A stretch of 64,000 nt of DNA from Dacryopinax spathularia (Eukaryota > Basidiomycota > Dacrymycetes > Dacrymycetales > Dacrymycetaceae), in assembly GCA_037974965.1 (NCBI GenBank), contig JBBPFI010000017.1, forward strand, positions 558,001 through 622,000. Direction: 5' to 3'. Below, piece after piece: positions 1-10,068 of the stretch. Made by a program: the position numbers and the translations under genes. How positions within the stretch are numbered: the stretch's first letter is position 1; every line of letters starts with the position of its first letter. A model generated the notes under the pieces. That model saw only the letters and a list, made by a program, of their open reading frames with translations, was not told the origin of the DNA and searched no databases.

Positions 1-721
1 TCTTCAGCCTAAAAGGGTGATAAGAAAACGCAGAATAAATGCCCCAAGTTTTTGCTCACCCAGTCACTGTAGGAGGTGGATATACAACCTCAGGCTCTGC
101 CTTCAGCTGCGGTTCGACGACAGCATGAGAAGGCTGAGGAGATTCGCTGGAAGCAGGAGTATGCGCCTGCGAGGTCGAGTAGAAGTAAGACGTCGAGTAG
201 TCGGTCGGAGATCCGCCCTGCGACACGGGATAGATGAGACCAGGCATCTGGCTATCTGATTGCGGTTCTTGCTTCACCATTGACTGAATAGGCGAGAATG
301 CAGTAGGCGATTGTAAGCCGAGGGTGTGGAAGTTCGTGAGCTGCGCTGCCACTCCATCTTGGGGTTGAGCAGCCAGAGGGTACAACTGGAGAGGTGACAC
401 GCCATAGTCCGGAAACGCTAGCCCTGCCGCCTGGTGATCCGCCGTTGATGAGCTGAAAAGCGCGTCAGAAACGACGAGATAAGGAGATGATATCAAGTCC
501 CACCTGAACGCGTCCTCCTGAAGCACATCCTCCAACAGCAAACTCTGCGCAGGCTGTCCAGACTTGACGTCGACAGTGTGAGGCCAGGATGTGAACGGTT
601 GCGAGACGCGAGTATGCATTGTTGGGTCAGATGGGTAGTCCGACGTCGAGGGTGACGACTGAGACGAAGAGGACTTCGGGGGGGATGGCGAGCGCGGCCG
701 AGTCGACGCCGATTCCTCCAT
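1..721 (-). CDS. Ser/Pro-rich protein, possible transcription regulator (3' part outside window)
   Basis: The first exon runs from ATG at 721 to 60 and gives about 220 residues. A 51-bp intron (59-9, GTGAGC...TTTTAG) follows, and a second exon starts at 8 and leaves the window. The visible protein is low-complexity, rich in Ser, Pro, Gln and acidic residues. It contains VKQEP and LKAEPE stretches that resemble SUMO acceptor motifs (psi-K-x-E). No DNA-binding or catalytic domain is visible in this part. Disordered N-termini with such motifs are common in fungal transcription factors, so a regulator is a guess from composition only. The gene is transcribed leftwards, in tandem with RRP12. Confidence 0.6.
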
Positions 722-1855
722 CGCGATGAAGACAGGGGTTAACTGATTCCACGCAGTACGTCAGATACGAGGTGCAGCTCAATGAGGTCGGCAGAGTGCA
801 GTGAGGAGCGCAACGAGGCGCCGATCGTCTCGAATGGCAATCCGAACGACCGATTCGACGTGCACGAGAAGAGATTGGAAGATTCGGAAGGTGGAAGATG
901 ACCGTAGGGGGAAGGGCGGTGCCCGTATTACAGTATCAGTCGGTCACAGCGGGTATTCTTCAACTTGGTTGTCGACGTTTGGTAGCAGATAACCCGAAGG
1001 AGAGATGGAAGGCGGAGAGAAGGGGGAGCAGTGATGACGCTGTGTGTGTATATGCGGGTGATGGGCGGGGGGAGGATCAGGGCGGGAGGATAGCGGTTAC
1101 TGTAGGCGAGGTTGGGCGTGTAGGGGTTTGGATGATGGGACAAGGAAGGTGCCTGTGTGTATGCACACTGTAACTGAGTGCGGTGTGCTGCGGGGTCAGC
1201 GACTTGGGGTCATATGCTCCCGCGCCCCCTCATTGGACGTGGACAGCACAGCCCCACGCAGTTTTCATTACACCCCCCTCGCCTATCCCCTACCCCCAAC
1301 GACCACTATGATTGGCTGACACCCTCCCGCCTTCTCTCGGCATACACACACCATTTCTGACAGTGACAGCCCTGAACAGCGGGCCAGACCAAACCATATC
1401 CGATGCTGTCTTGTATTCCGTAAAGGAAACGTGCTCGGCACGACACATTGGCTCTGGCGAACGTTGATAACAACGTGAACTGCAACATCTAAAATGACAA
1501 TTTTTGACATCGGCAACAGTAACCTACCCTCGCAGTTTCGCCGAAGCTAGACAATCAAATTGGCAAGCGACCGGTGCTGCACCAATCGGAGCGACCTTCA
1601 GCATGGGACAGAGCACGCAATCCGTCCTTCTGCATGCACATGCCATATCTCTTCAGCTCATCTTCCGCAGGGCGATGCGCGATATCGGGCAAATCCTCAT
1701 AACACTACCTTTTCGTGGTAAGACGGCAACAACGCCGAAAGAACCAGCGACAGTATAACTCCAATTAGCAAGCTTCTCTCGGGTATATGAACATAAGCCA
1801 AAGGCTAAGCGGAAGATCCGGAAAATAACCCAAGCGCCCTCTTTCCAGGGTTTCT
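722..1855. other. Intergenic, promoter side of the leftmost gene
   Basis: About 1.1 kb between the start of the leftmost gene and the stop of RRP12, both on the minus strand. Short open frames occur on both strands but none shows a coding pattern or a recognisable domain. It should hold the RRP12 3' region and the promoter of the leftmost gene. I see no repeat or RNA gene in it. Confidence 0.5.
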
Positions 1856-4800
1856 CTACCGTCGCTGCTTTCTGACGTTGAAGTGCTTGACGCCTCCTTT
1901 CTTGGCACCAGCCTGCGCGAGCGAGACATATGCGTAGGGCTCCGGTTGGCCAGACCGGCGCACATCACCCTTCGCCTTCTTCGAATAGAACTCCTGGCCT
2001 AGCTTGGCAGGGCGTTTCTTTTCCTCGGTGGCTTTCTTTTTCTTCGGAGGCTCCTCAACATCCGCCATCTCAATGTCCCCATCTTCGTCCTCGGCAGCAC
2101 GCCGCTTCTTGGTGTCCTTGTTGAACTTGACTTCGCCGCGCCTACCGCGAGTGAAGCCATCGGCCGACGTCATCGACTCGCGGTATGCGTTGCCCTCCAC
2201 GTCTTCTCCCGCAGCAGCGTCGTCCATATTCTCATCCTCCTCGGCAATGACCAAACGGCCCCTCTCGTCCGTCTTGAAAACAGAGGCATCCTGGCCAGGC
2301 CTGCGCCGCTTTGCCGAAGTCTTGGTGAGCTGAGCAGCCGCGTCATGCAGCAAGTCCATTGGGGCGCTATCGTCCATTCGCAACCTCGCTTGTCCTTTCG
2401 CGCCCTTCTTTCCGCCTGCTGCATTTCGAACAGGCCGCTCATCATCGCTCTCCTCGTCGATCTCACTCTCGCTTCCGTAGAGCACATCCTCGAAAGCGTT
2501 ACCGGCAGTCGCGCGGGGAGCATTCTCCTATAGACGAATTAGCATGCTAGCCGAAAATGAAAAGCAGCAATGATCACCTCTTCGCTCTCATCACCTTCCC
2601 CGTCCATCTCAGCCGTCGCCTTCTTCCGTTTCGCGCGGTCTTTCCGCTTCTTGATATTCGTCAAGACCTTCGCGTGCTCCTCATCCGCCTCGTTGAAGAC
2701 CGCTTCAAACCCGAACTTGCGAATCAGGCGCTCGAAGATATGCCGCACCTTCGGCTTGAAGTGGTTCTTGTGATCGTGCGACCAGTTAAGAAGTGCAGGG
2801 ATCATACTCGGCAAGTGCGGGCGAACCATCTCCGATGGTAGAGCGGTAACGACGACTTTGACAAATCCCAAGGCTGACTTGACAATCTCCCGGTTCTTGG
2901 ACTCAACGAAGATGATGATCGTCGAGATCAGCTCGCTTTGCATGTCTTCGGGAATGGTGTCCTTGAACTCGAAAAGCAGGCGGGAGAGAGCAGTAATTGA
3001 CGCTCTGATCATGTGCGGGCTCGTGCCTGCGAGACCTGCGGATACCATAGTGATGAACTCCTGGATCGACGCTGGCACATCTTCGTTGTCCTCCATGTCT
3101 CCTAGCAACGAGCGCGAGATCGTGCCGCCTTGCGACATCTTCTGTCCCATTTGCACAAGCAGTTCGAAAGCCTCGTTACGCGCGCCTTCGTTCACCTCCT
3201 TCGTCCCGAGCACAGCCTCGGTTAGCATCTGCGCAATATAATGCAACAGAGTTGGCGGCAAGTTCGGTACTAAAGCGGCGTACAGCGACAGCCGATCCCG
3301 CTTAGCGCCAGCAGCGACTGTGGAGGACGTTTCGGACAAGACGGTAAGCAGCCTGTCGATGCCATCACCATCCTTGAGAACCTTTTGCGACTGCACAAGA
3401 CGAGCAATCAGCCGATAAGCTTTCTTCTGGATCGACGCATCCTTGTTGGCCAAGTACTCCGGAGATGCAATCATCCATAGCAGACTGTTCGCCTGCTTAG
3501 CCGGCAAATGCGGCACGAAAAGGATGAGAAGGTCGAGCATGGTGTAGCTAACTGAAGCCCCGGTCGATGGCACGACAGGGGCAGACTTCTTCATGTCGTC
3601 CTTGAGCAAGCCTACCACCCTCTCGTACGTGCTGGCAATGATCTTGATATCCGCAATCTTGAAGTATGTGGAGATGACATCCCCAATCAAGCCACGAGCG
3701 TCGCGTTCCGCACTGCCGAAAACATTGAAGAACACGGAGAGGAGGGTACCCGTCATTCCCCGCAAGAATGTGACATTGGCTTGCGCATCGCGTTGATCCA
3801 TGCCGAAGCTGTTCTTTAACTCCTCTGGTGGTCCGGCTGACGCAGCCAGAGAGGTGTTCCGCTCGACCAAGCGTTGCAGCCCGCGAAGAACAGATGAGCG
3901 CATGCTCGGTTGTTGATACAGGACCTGCGTCAGAACTTGTGCAAAGGCGGGTGTGAAAGCCTATGGCCAACACGTAAATACAGAGGCGAGGTGAGGGAAC
4001 AGGACAACAACTGACCTCCTGGACATCCACCGGCAGATCACAGTACGCAGGGAAGCACGCCCAAATCTGCTCCACAAGCGCGCCATACACCTTTGCCTCC
4101 ACAGCCTTCCCGTTCTGCTCCGCATTCCATTGGATATTGAACAGTCTCTCCGAGAGCGGCACGAAGTACTTGACGAAATGGTCCAGCGATGCATTCGTAA
4201 CCCTCGCGCGTAGCAGAGGGAGAAGGTACGCGCGGCCCTCGTCGACCGCGAGTTTTTCTGGCTCCAGGTTGAGGGGGAGCGTTTTGAGAACTGCTTCTGG
4301 GCCCATCACTTCAATCGCCATACCGAGTACGTCGTCTGCCCTCTCACGATGCTCGAAGCCCTTTCTGGTGCGCATAGACCCGACGTGCTTGACGATCGGA
4401 ACCATGAGCTTTTCTGCAGCTGTAGGTGGACGGCCGTGTACCGCGCTACCGGGACGAATCCGCAAGCGAGACAGCAAAGCAGCAATGACACGCAGAGTAT
4501 ACGGGACTGCTTGCGCGTAGCTGATATTGTTCAGGGATAATTCGGCGAGAGCGATGATCCCACCCAGAGTAGTCTTTTTTCTGGCCGCATCTCCTTTGGC
4601 TTGCAACGCCTCTTCGATAGAGGGCACAGAAATGCAGTACCGCGCAATAGCGCAAAGTGCATCAGCAGCGGCGGAAAGGATGTGGCTGTCGGACACCTCC
4701 AACCATTTCCACAACGTGCGCCATACATTTCCGACCTCCTTCGCACATGCTTCCGCATCGTCCCGAGCGTATGCAACCATACCCTGCTCGACAACACGGA

Positions 4801-5816
4801 GCCATGAGGCTGCAAGAAGCTGGTCATTCTTGTCCGGCTGTGAGGCGAGGACGACGGAGAGGATGGAGGGTATCTTGCCCTCTTCGAAAGAGGATTCGGA
4901 GGTGCTACGCTCGAGGAGGGTGGAAAGCAGATCGTAGGCGTTGGTTGTCATGTAACTTGACCCGAGCGCAGGAAGACGAAGGAGGCAGTTCACCAGGTCC
5001 GCAATGCGCTGCGAACGTTCAGTAGGGATCTCAGCTGCAAGGACGTCCAGTACGCACCTCAGATGGCCAGTGCGCCGCGATACTTTTCACAAAAGCACAA
5101 CTCCAGATCCCAGCCTCCACGCCCGCATTCGTCTTTCCAGCTTTGCCCTTCTCTTTTGCCCTCACTGCTCCGGAGCGCCCGACCACCTCATCCAGCTGAC
5201 GCAGAATATAGTCCGCCACGTCCACAGCGTATGGGTGTGTGACTGACGGTGGAGGAGGGGAGCCCAAAACGGCTTGAACGACGTCTTGTGCCTTCTTGCG
5301 GACCTTCGGACGAGGGTCGAGGGTGTATTCGATGATGGTCGCAAAAGATTGGCGGACGAGGGGTGTATGGAGTTGGGATGATTCCAGGTGCGGCAGCCAG
5401 GCTTGATAGACACCCAGTAGGGATCGCAGTGGCGGGGCGCTATTTGTAAGAGGTCGCAATAGCGGGGCGAGAATGCCTAATGCCGTCTGTGTCTGCGTGC
5501 GGAGAACAGCGGAGGAAACATGGGGCACAACAAGAGCAAGTAGATACAGGACAGCAGGGACGACATCACCCTCACCGACAGAGAGAGATCCCTCCGCTCG
5601 CTCCTTCTTGATCTGTTGCTCGAGGGTAGACAGCAGTGCAGCAAAATAGGCTGTAGGCGTCAAGTTTGCGTTTTGCTCCTTGAGGGTATCTTCGATTGCG
5701 CTGAGCAGGAGAGCAGGTGCCTTTTGGTTGGCCAGTGCACTAGTGACATGCGGCCGAATCTTTTCGAGTTCTTCTTGCAGAAGATAGTCCGAGCTGGACG
5801 AGCTGGAGGCCGCCAT
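1856..5816 (-). CDS. RRP12: RRP12-like ribosomal RNA-processing protein
   Basis: HEAT-repeat-type factor needed for maturation and nuclear export of pre-40S and pre-60S particles. Four exons can be joined: 5816-5058, 5008-4016, 3960-2578 and 2527-1856, giving 1268 aa, close to the family length of about 1200-1300. All three introns are 49-55 bp with GT/AG ends and keep the frame. The middle is alpha-helical and matches the NUC173/RRP12 region. The C-terminus has the family's FEDVLYGSESE stretch followed by acidic and Lys-rich tracts (PPKKKK, EFYSKKAKGD) ending in basic residues. I chose the ATG at 5816 (MAASSSSS...) over the open frame extending to 6005, because that extension would consume the promoter shared with GOT1 and has no family resemblance. 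Function is from the family; the splicing model is mine. Confidence 0.93.
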
Positions 5817-6083
5817 ACTATCTGTCCAGATGGTTGCCTGGTCAAAGACGATCCTAGTGTGAGGCAAATTGGGTAGGGGACTGACCAGGGTCTCTTCACC
5901 AAAAAATCGAGGTGATCGGTCCGGAGCTTTTTGTAGCGCCCGATCAGTCCAATGAACCGCCGCACGCGACAGACGGACGTGGCTTCCCCAAAGCGCAGGC
6001 GCCAAAAGTCGCTACAGACATCAACGACGCGCCCTCCTTACACGCTCATTATCCCCCTTCCTCCTCCTCTGCGCACTTGAAAG
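5817..6083. promoter_or_regulatory. Shared divergent promoter region RRP12/GOT1
   Basis: 267 bp separate the start codons of RRP12 (minus) and GOT1 (plus), so both promoters must lie here or overlap the 5' leaders. No TATA box stands out. The inference rests on gene arrangement only. Confidence 0.5.
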
Positions 6084-6711
6084 ATGTGGTTAACAGATGC
6101 ACAAAGTACGCATGAAACTGCCGAGTCATACCTAGCAATCTGAGCAAACATTCGTGCAGAAATCGGCGTCGGCCTAACCTCCTTCGGAGCGTTCTTCATC
6201 CTGTTGGGTGTCATCCTCTTCTTTGATGGGGCATTACTAGCGCTAGGAAACGTGCGCAGCCCACACACGACTGATTCTAACTCCCGAGCTGACGCGATTT
6301 ACAGATCCTCTTCCTCTGCGGTCTAACCCTCATCATCGGGCCTCGGAGGTCATTCTACTTCTTCGCGCGTCGCCAAAAGCTGCGAGGCACACGATGTTTC
6401 CTCGGCGGCATCCTGCTCGTCTTCTTCAAGTGGCCCTTCATAGGCATGCTAGTAGAGACACTAGGTTTCCTGAATCTCTTTGGGTACGCGGTACGAACCT
6501 GTCTTTGCGTGATATGGTGATTGATCCTCTTTACAGAGACTTCTTCCCTGTTATCCTTACGTTCTTACGACAACTGCCGTTTATCGGCAATGTCCTATCG
6601 ATGCCGTTCATTAGCCACGTGCGCTCTTCTTCTTACCATCTGGAGCTTAGGCTGATAGTTCCCACACAGATACTGGACCGCCTAGCAGGAACCCGCCCAT
6701 CAATGGTATAG
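6084..6711 (+). CDS. GOT1: GOT1-like Golgi vesicle transport membrane protein
   Basis: Small tetraspanning protein of the Got1/Sft2 family, acting in ER-Golgi and endosome-Golgi vesicle traffic. Five exons (6084-6105, 6160-6251, 6305-6483, 6537-6618, 6670-6711) join to 138 aa, the same length as yeast Got1. It begins MWLTDAQKIGVG and continues with hydrophobic segments around [47 protein letters not shown] and [16 protein letters not shown], then ends near ILDRLAG as in the family. The 22-bp first exon is supported by the conserved MWLTDAQK start and a good donor at 6106. Introns are about 51-54 bp. Divergent from RRP12. Confidence 0.95.
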
Positions 6712-7025
6712 CTCTAGTTCTGCCCTATACCGCCCGACTGAGACCGGCGAACGGTTGTCGCTTCTGGCAGTAGCGCAGCACGACGACTCGGGAGTGATGT
6801 CCGCTCCCAGCCAAACGAGCCAAGAGGGTCGTTTCGCGCTGGGTTGAGCCAATGCACACCTGTACATAGTGCGAGCGCGCTACATCGCTTGCTGGATCTC
6901 GCTGGATACCATCAAAATGGCACGCAATGCATATGGAAACCCGAGACGGTGTTGCCTGTACCGTCTCTCGCGCAGACGATGCGTCTTGCTGAGGATTCTC
7001 ATGCTGAACGACCGAATCCTCGGGA
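6712..7025. other. Intergenic, nothing recognised
   Basis: Region between the GOT1 stop and the first tRNA-derived element. It should hold the GOT1 3' end. I see no gene, repeat or RNA structure I can support. Confidence 0.4.
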
Positions 7026-7406
7026 GGTCACGTGACTCGTCCCTCTGTGTATCGCTTTCGTTCGCCACAACCAGGACCTTCTTTCCACAAAGAACATGAA
7101 AGATGCGAGCCCTCAACGAACAGCAGATCATCGCAGGCTGAAGCACTCAAGATTAAAGAAATAGCTCTCCTTTGCTCTCCGATTCCCGAGGCGCACCTAT
7201 CCTTCACCGAAGAGGAGTGTGACATCCTTCGTTCCACTTCCCCTTCTCCATCTGGATACGGCCGCGGAAGGAGGAGTCACATCACCCTGGGAGAAAGGGA
7301 AAAGAAAGTGCATTCCGAGACGAGGAATTGAACCCCGTAGACTTCGCTTTCGCGTGCACCTTCCTTTCGGAAGACCTGATGCTTAAGTCTGTTGCGCTAC
7401 CTCGGA
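7026..7406 (-). repeat. tRNA-derived SINE-like element, copy 1
   Basis: The tRNA-like head is at 7406-7314 on the minus strand (93 nt). It starts TCCGAGG and ends TCTCGGA, which pair as a 7-bp acceptor stem with one G-U. It has an A-box (TAGCGCAACAG) and a B-box (GGTTCAATTCC). The anticodon-like hairpin has an 8-nt loop and a second small hairpin (CGC-GAAA-GCG) sits where a variable arm would be. A pyrimidine-rich tail follows. The left tail limit near 7026 is taken from a weak match to GTCAGGATGACTC, which ends copies 2-4, and is uncertain. Confidence 0.6.
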
Positions 7407-7562
7407 GTTGGCTGACAGGAGCGCCCTTCTGTCAGTCAAGGACCGTATGACTGCAGACTGGCGAAACCCAATCTGGACCTCACTCTGCTTGATGTTTTTG
7501 CGGGTGGGTGGCCGGGACCAATGGGACAAGCTAGATTGCACGGTATTGGGACGTGGCTTGCA

Positions 7563-7782
7563 GTCAGGATGACTCCCACCCCGCTCTCCTTCCCCTCGCT
7601 TAGTCTTCGACTTGCGCGAGGGCTCACGTCTCTTCCCTGCAAGGAAGAGACTGCAGGGGAAAGGAAAAGAAAAAGGAGTTTTTGCTTATTCCGAGACGAG
7701 GAATTGAACCCCGTAGACTTTCGCTTGCGCGAGAATCTTCCCTTCAAAAGACGGCTGCTTAAGTCTGTTACGCTACCTCGGA
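7563..7782 (-). repeat. tRNA-derived SINE-like element, copy 2
   Basis: Head 7782-7690 (93 nt), closest to copy 1, with the same acceptor ends, A-box TAGCGTAACAG and B-box GGTTCAATTCC. The tail contains a T-run (possible Pol III terminator) and CTTTTCCTTTCC, and ends at the reverse complement of GTCAGGATGACTC (from 7563). The same tail is recognisable in copy 5 on the other strand, so head and tail move as one unit. Confidence 0.65.
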
Positions 7783-7934
7783 GTTGGCTGGAAGGACGCG
7801 CACACTATGTGCTGAAGACTCATGACTGCGGCGTGGCTTTCCATTTTTTGTACAATGGCAGGAGAAGAGCTCAAGAACCATTGGACAGGCGGAAATCGGT
7901 TGTGGGTTCTCGCAAGAGAGCAACGTGGCCTGCG

Positions 7935-8140
7935 GTCAGGATGACTCATTTATACCCTTGTATCTTCCCGAGCCCCTTTCATTCCCTTTTCTACCACCCT
8001 GGTCAGACTCACTCTCGGAGGAGTATCAGGGAAAACAAAAGCAAAAGGAAAGTCGTATTCCGAGACGGGGACTTGAACCCCGTAGAATTCGATTACCTCA
8101 GCCCACAGGCCTGGGATCTAATCTGTCGCACTACCTCGGA
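7935..8140 (-). repeat. tRNA-derived SINE-like element, copy 3
   Basis: Head 8140-8059 (82 nt). Acceptor ends and T-arm (CGGGG-TTCAAGT-CCCCG) are intact. The A-box is weaker (TAGTGCGACAG) and the D-arm does not close. The tail ends at GTCAGGATGACTC (7935), as in copy 2. Confidence 0.6.
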
Positions 8141-8477
8141 GTGAGCTAGAGTAACTGTCGAGCAACGGCCGTCATCCTTCACATGTCAGGTCCTTTGACG
8201 CTTGCTGAGACCGCTTCGTGTCCCTCAGCTCGACGGGTTTTGAACTGCGGTCTGGTAGAGAGCGGCCTTGCGGGAGGTTGAGTACTTGCAGAATCAGCGG
8301 CCCTGAACGGCTAACATTCGGACCAGTATCCAGTGAACGAATAGATGACAAGCCATTTTCAACTTGCGAGATCCTCACGCTCCAGTCTATGAGCTTATTT
8401 GCCACAGAAGAGCGCAATACTCCTGCAAGCCCGTGAGAGCAAACGAAGCAATCCCCAAGGAGCACTGCCAAGGCCTC

Positions 8478-8651
8478 GTCAGGATGACTCACAGCCTCTC
8501 AATTCACTCACAGCCTCAGTTCATCCAGTCCACGCTGACCAATGAGAAGAAGCAACACAAAAGAAATACTAATGTTTTCCGAGACTGGGATTTGAACCCA
8601 GGTAGGTTCAGGTAAGTATGTCTGAATTGTGCTCCGTTGCACTACCTCGGA
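8478..8651 (-). repeat. tRNA-derived SINE-like element, copy 4
   Basis: Head 8651-8578 (74 nt), nearly normal tRNA length. Acceptor stem, D-arm (GTGC-AACGGA-GCAC) and T-arm (CTGGG-TTCAAAT-CCCAG) all fold. The anticodon stem TTCAG/CTGAA closes a 10-nt loop instead of 7, so it is unlikely to decode. The tail runs to GTCAGGATGACTC at 8478. Confidence 0.65.
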
Positions 8652-9069
8652 GTACGCTGACTGCAGTGGGGTGCATGAGGATATGTCACCAGTCGTGGGC
8701 ACGCCTAGGTCGATCGGGTGCGGGACGGGAAAGGAGTTGAAGGCGGATATACTCTTCAGATCGAGGCCGTATTGTTGTACTTCATGACTTCTCGTGTTGT
8801 GGTTCCTCAAAAGTGCGGCTGGGTGTTGAAGAGAGCTTCAGGATTCATCCAACGTTCTCGCAGTCCACCCAGGTAGAGGTTCGAAAGACGAAATTTCCGT
8901 CAATTGGTTGCTTGGAAGTACAGACGCGAGGAACAACGTAGTTAAGTACGACCCAGCAGCGGAGAGTTGGGTGGGTAAAAGCCTTGATTTTTCTCGATTC
9001 GAGTTGGTTGGTTGAAGGTGAACCACGGTTGCCGTAAAGCAGGAGAACTTCCGAGGTTTGTGTTATTCT
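8652..9069. other. Intergenic, nothing recognised
   Basis: About 420 bp between the fourth tRNA-derived element and the CTATGCG repeat. Short open frames on both strands look non-coding, and I see no structured RNA. Confidence 0.35.
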
Positions 9070-9111
9070 CTATGCGCTATGCGCTATGCGCTATGCGCGC
9101 ATAGCGCATAG
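9070..9111. repeat. CTATGCG tandem repeat with palindromic end
   Basis: About four head-to-tail copies of CTATGCG run into the reverse complement (CGCATAG twice), making a perfect inverted repeat with two 14-bp arms. The same words (CTATGCGCTATGC) reappear at 9563-9577, on the far side of the AT-rich island. Confidence 0.85.
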
Positions 9112-9562
9112 GGGATTTGCTCCCATTTGCTTCCGCTTCCGCGGCGCGATTGGACCCTGACTCTGTTTAATAAGTAATAAATACGACTAAAATACAACAA
9201 AAATGTAATAAATTATTATATGATACCGTTTAAACCTACCGACCCAACCCTAACCCTATCCCTACCGACCCAACCCTAACCCTAACATCCCTAACCCTAA
9301 CTTAGGGCATTTTATGCTCTTGCGGGGCAAAGCGGCAGAAAATGACATGACAGAATTACCGCTAACTCTGCCTTCCTCATTTCTTAGCCAATTTAATTTC
9401 GGTAAATTTTGCCCAACTCCTTCATATAATTTAATATCATTGCAAGTGTTTCTTTTTTTCAGAAAGACCTGATTTTGTTTAATTGAATGAAATATGTAAG
9501 CAATGAAGGAAGCATTTTGAGCGGCAGTGCAAACTTAGGACCCTTGCACTGCCGCAAGGGTC
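9112..9562. other. AT-rich island with interstitial telomere-like repeats
   Basis: Base composition drops sharply, with runs such as TAATAAATTATTATATG, compared with the GC-rich flanks. At 9235-9302 there are several CCCTAA units, and a longer unit containing CCGACCCAACCCTAACCCT is present twice. No coding frame is apparent. The island lies between two CTATGCG blocks, which suggests an insertion or a healed break. A mitochondrial origin cannot be tested by eye. Confidence 0.7.
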
Positions 9563-9564
9563 CT
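9537..9564. repeat. Perfect 11-bp hairpin
   Basis: AGGACCCTTGC (9537-9547) and its exact reverse complement (9554-9564) flank a 6-nt loop, ACTGCC. It sits at the right edge of the AT-rich island, just before the second CTATGCG block. It could form a cruciform or be the end of the inserted segment. Confidence 0.8.
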
Positions 9565-10068
9565 ATGCGCTATGCACGTTGCCGCGCGTAGGGTTTGCCA
9601 CAGGACCCGGAAGTAGTGTAAAGCAGAACCGTAGGCTCACGTGGTCGGCCCCTATCACCCTTCGCGGTCCAGGCCTTACCCGACCCTATCGCGTGGCGTC
9701 CATCGACTGTCGACATCGCCTCCACCTTTGGTCGTCGAAGGGAAGGAAGAGAGTGAGAAGGGGGAAGGGGACAGAAGGGGCAAAGGGACTCGCCTCGCTC
9801 TACTCACTGCTTTTCACCGTCGACCTTCCCATCCCTTCCTTCGTTCACAGAGAGTGAGAGGGGGGAACGAGCACGCGGGTCAGCGACGACGACCGAACGA
9901 TCGAACGACGGAGGGACGCGCAACTCTCTCTCTTCTTCTGACTGCCCTCGACTCCTCCTCGGCGCATATACATACCCTCCTTCCCTCTTGCTTACCCCGC
10001 ACCCTCCTCATCAACAACAGCACTAGTACTCGGCGACCACTGACGTGCTCAAGCAGAGAGCATTAACG

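Noticed and set aside
5817-6005. N-terminal extension of RRP12 to a start at 6005
   Set aside because: It has no family resemblance and would occupy the promoter shared with GOT1; MAASSSSS at 5816 gives a normal-length protein.
7314-8651. Four functional tRNA genes
   Set aside because: Acceptor and T-arms are good, but the anticodon loops are 8-10 nt or unfoldable, and a shared tail follows each head, which fits SINE-like elements better.
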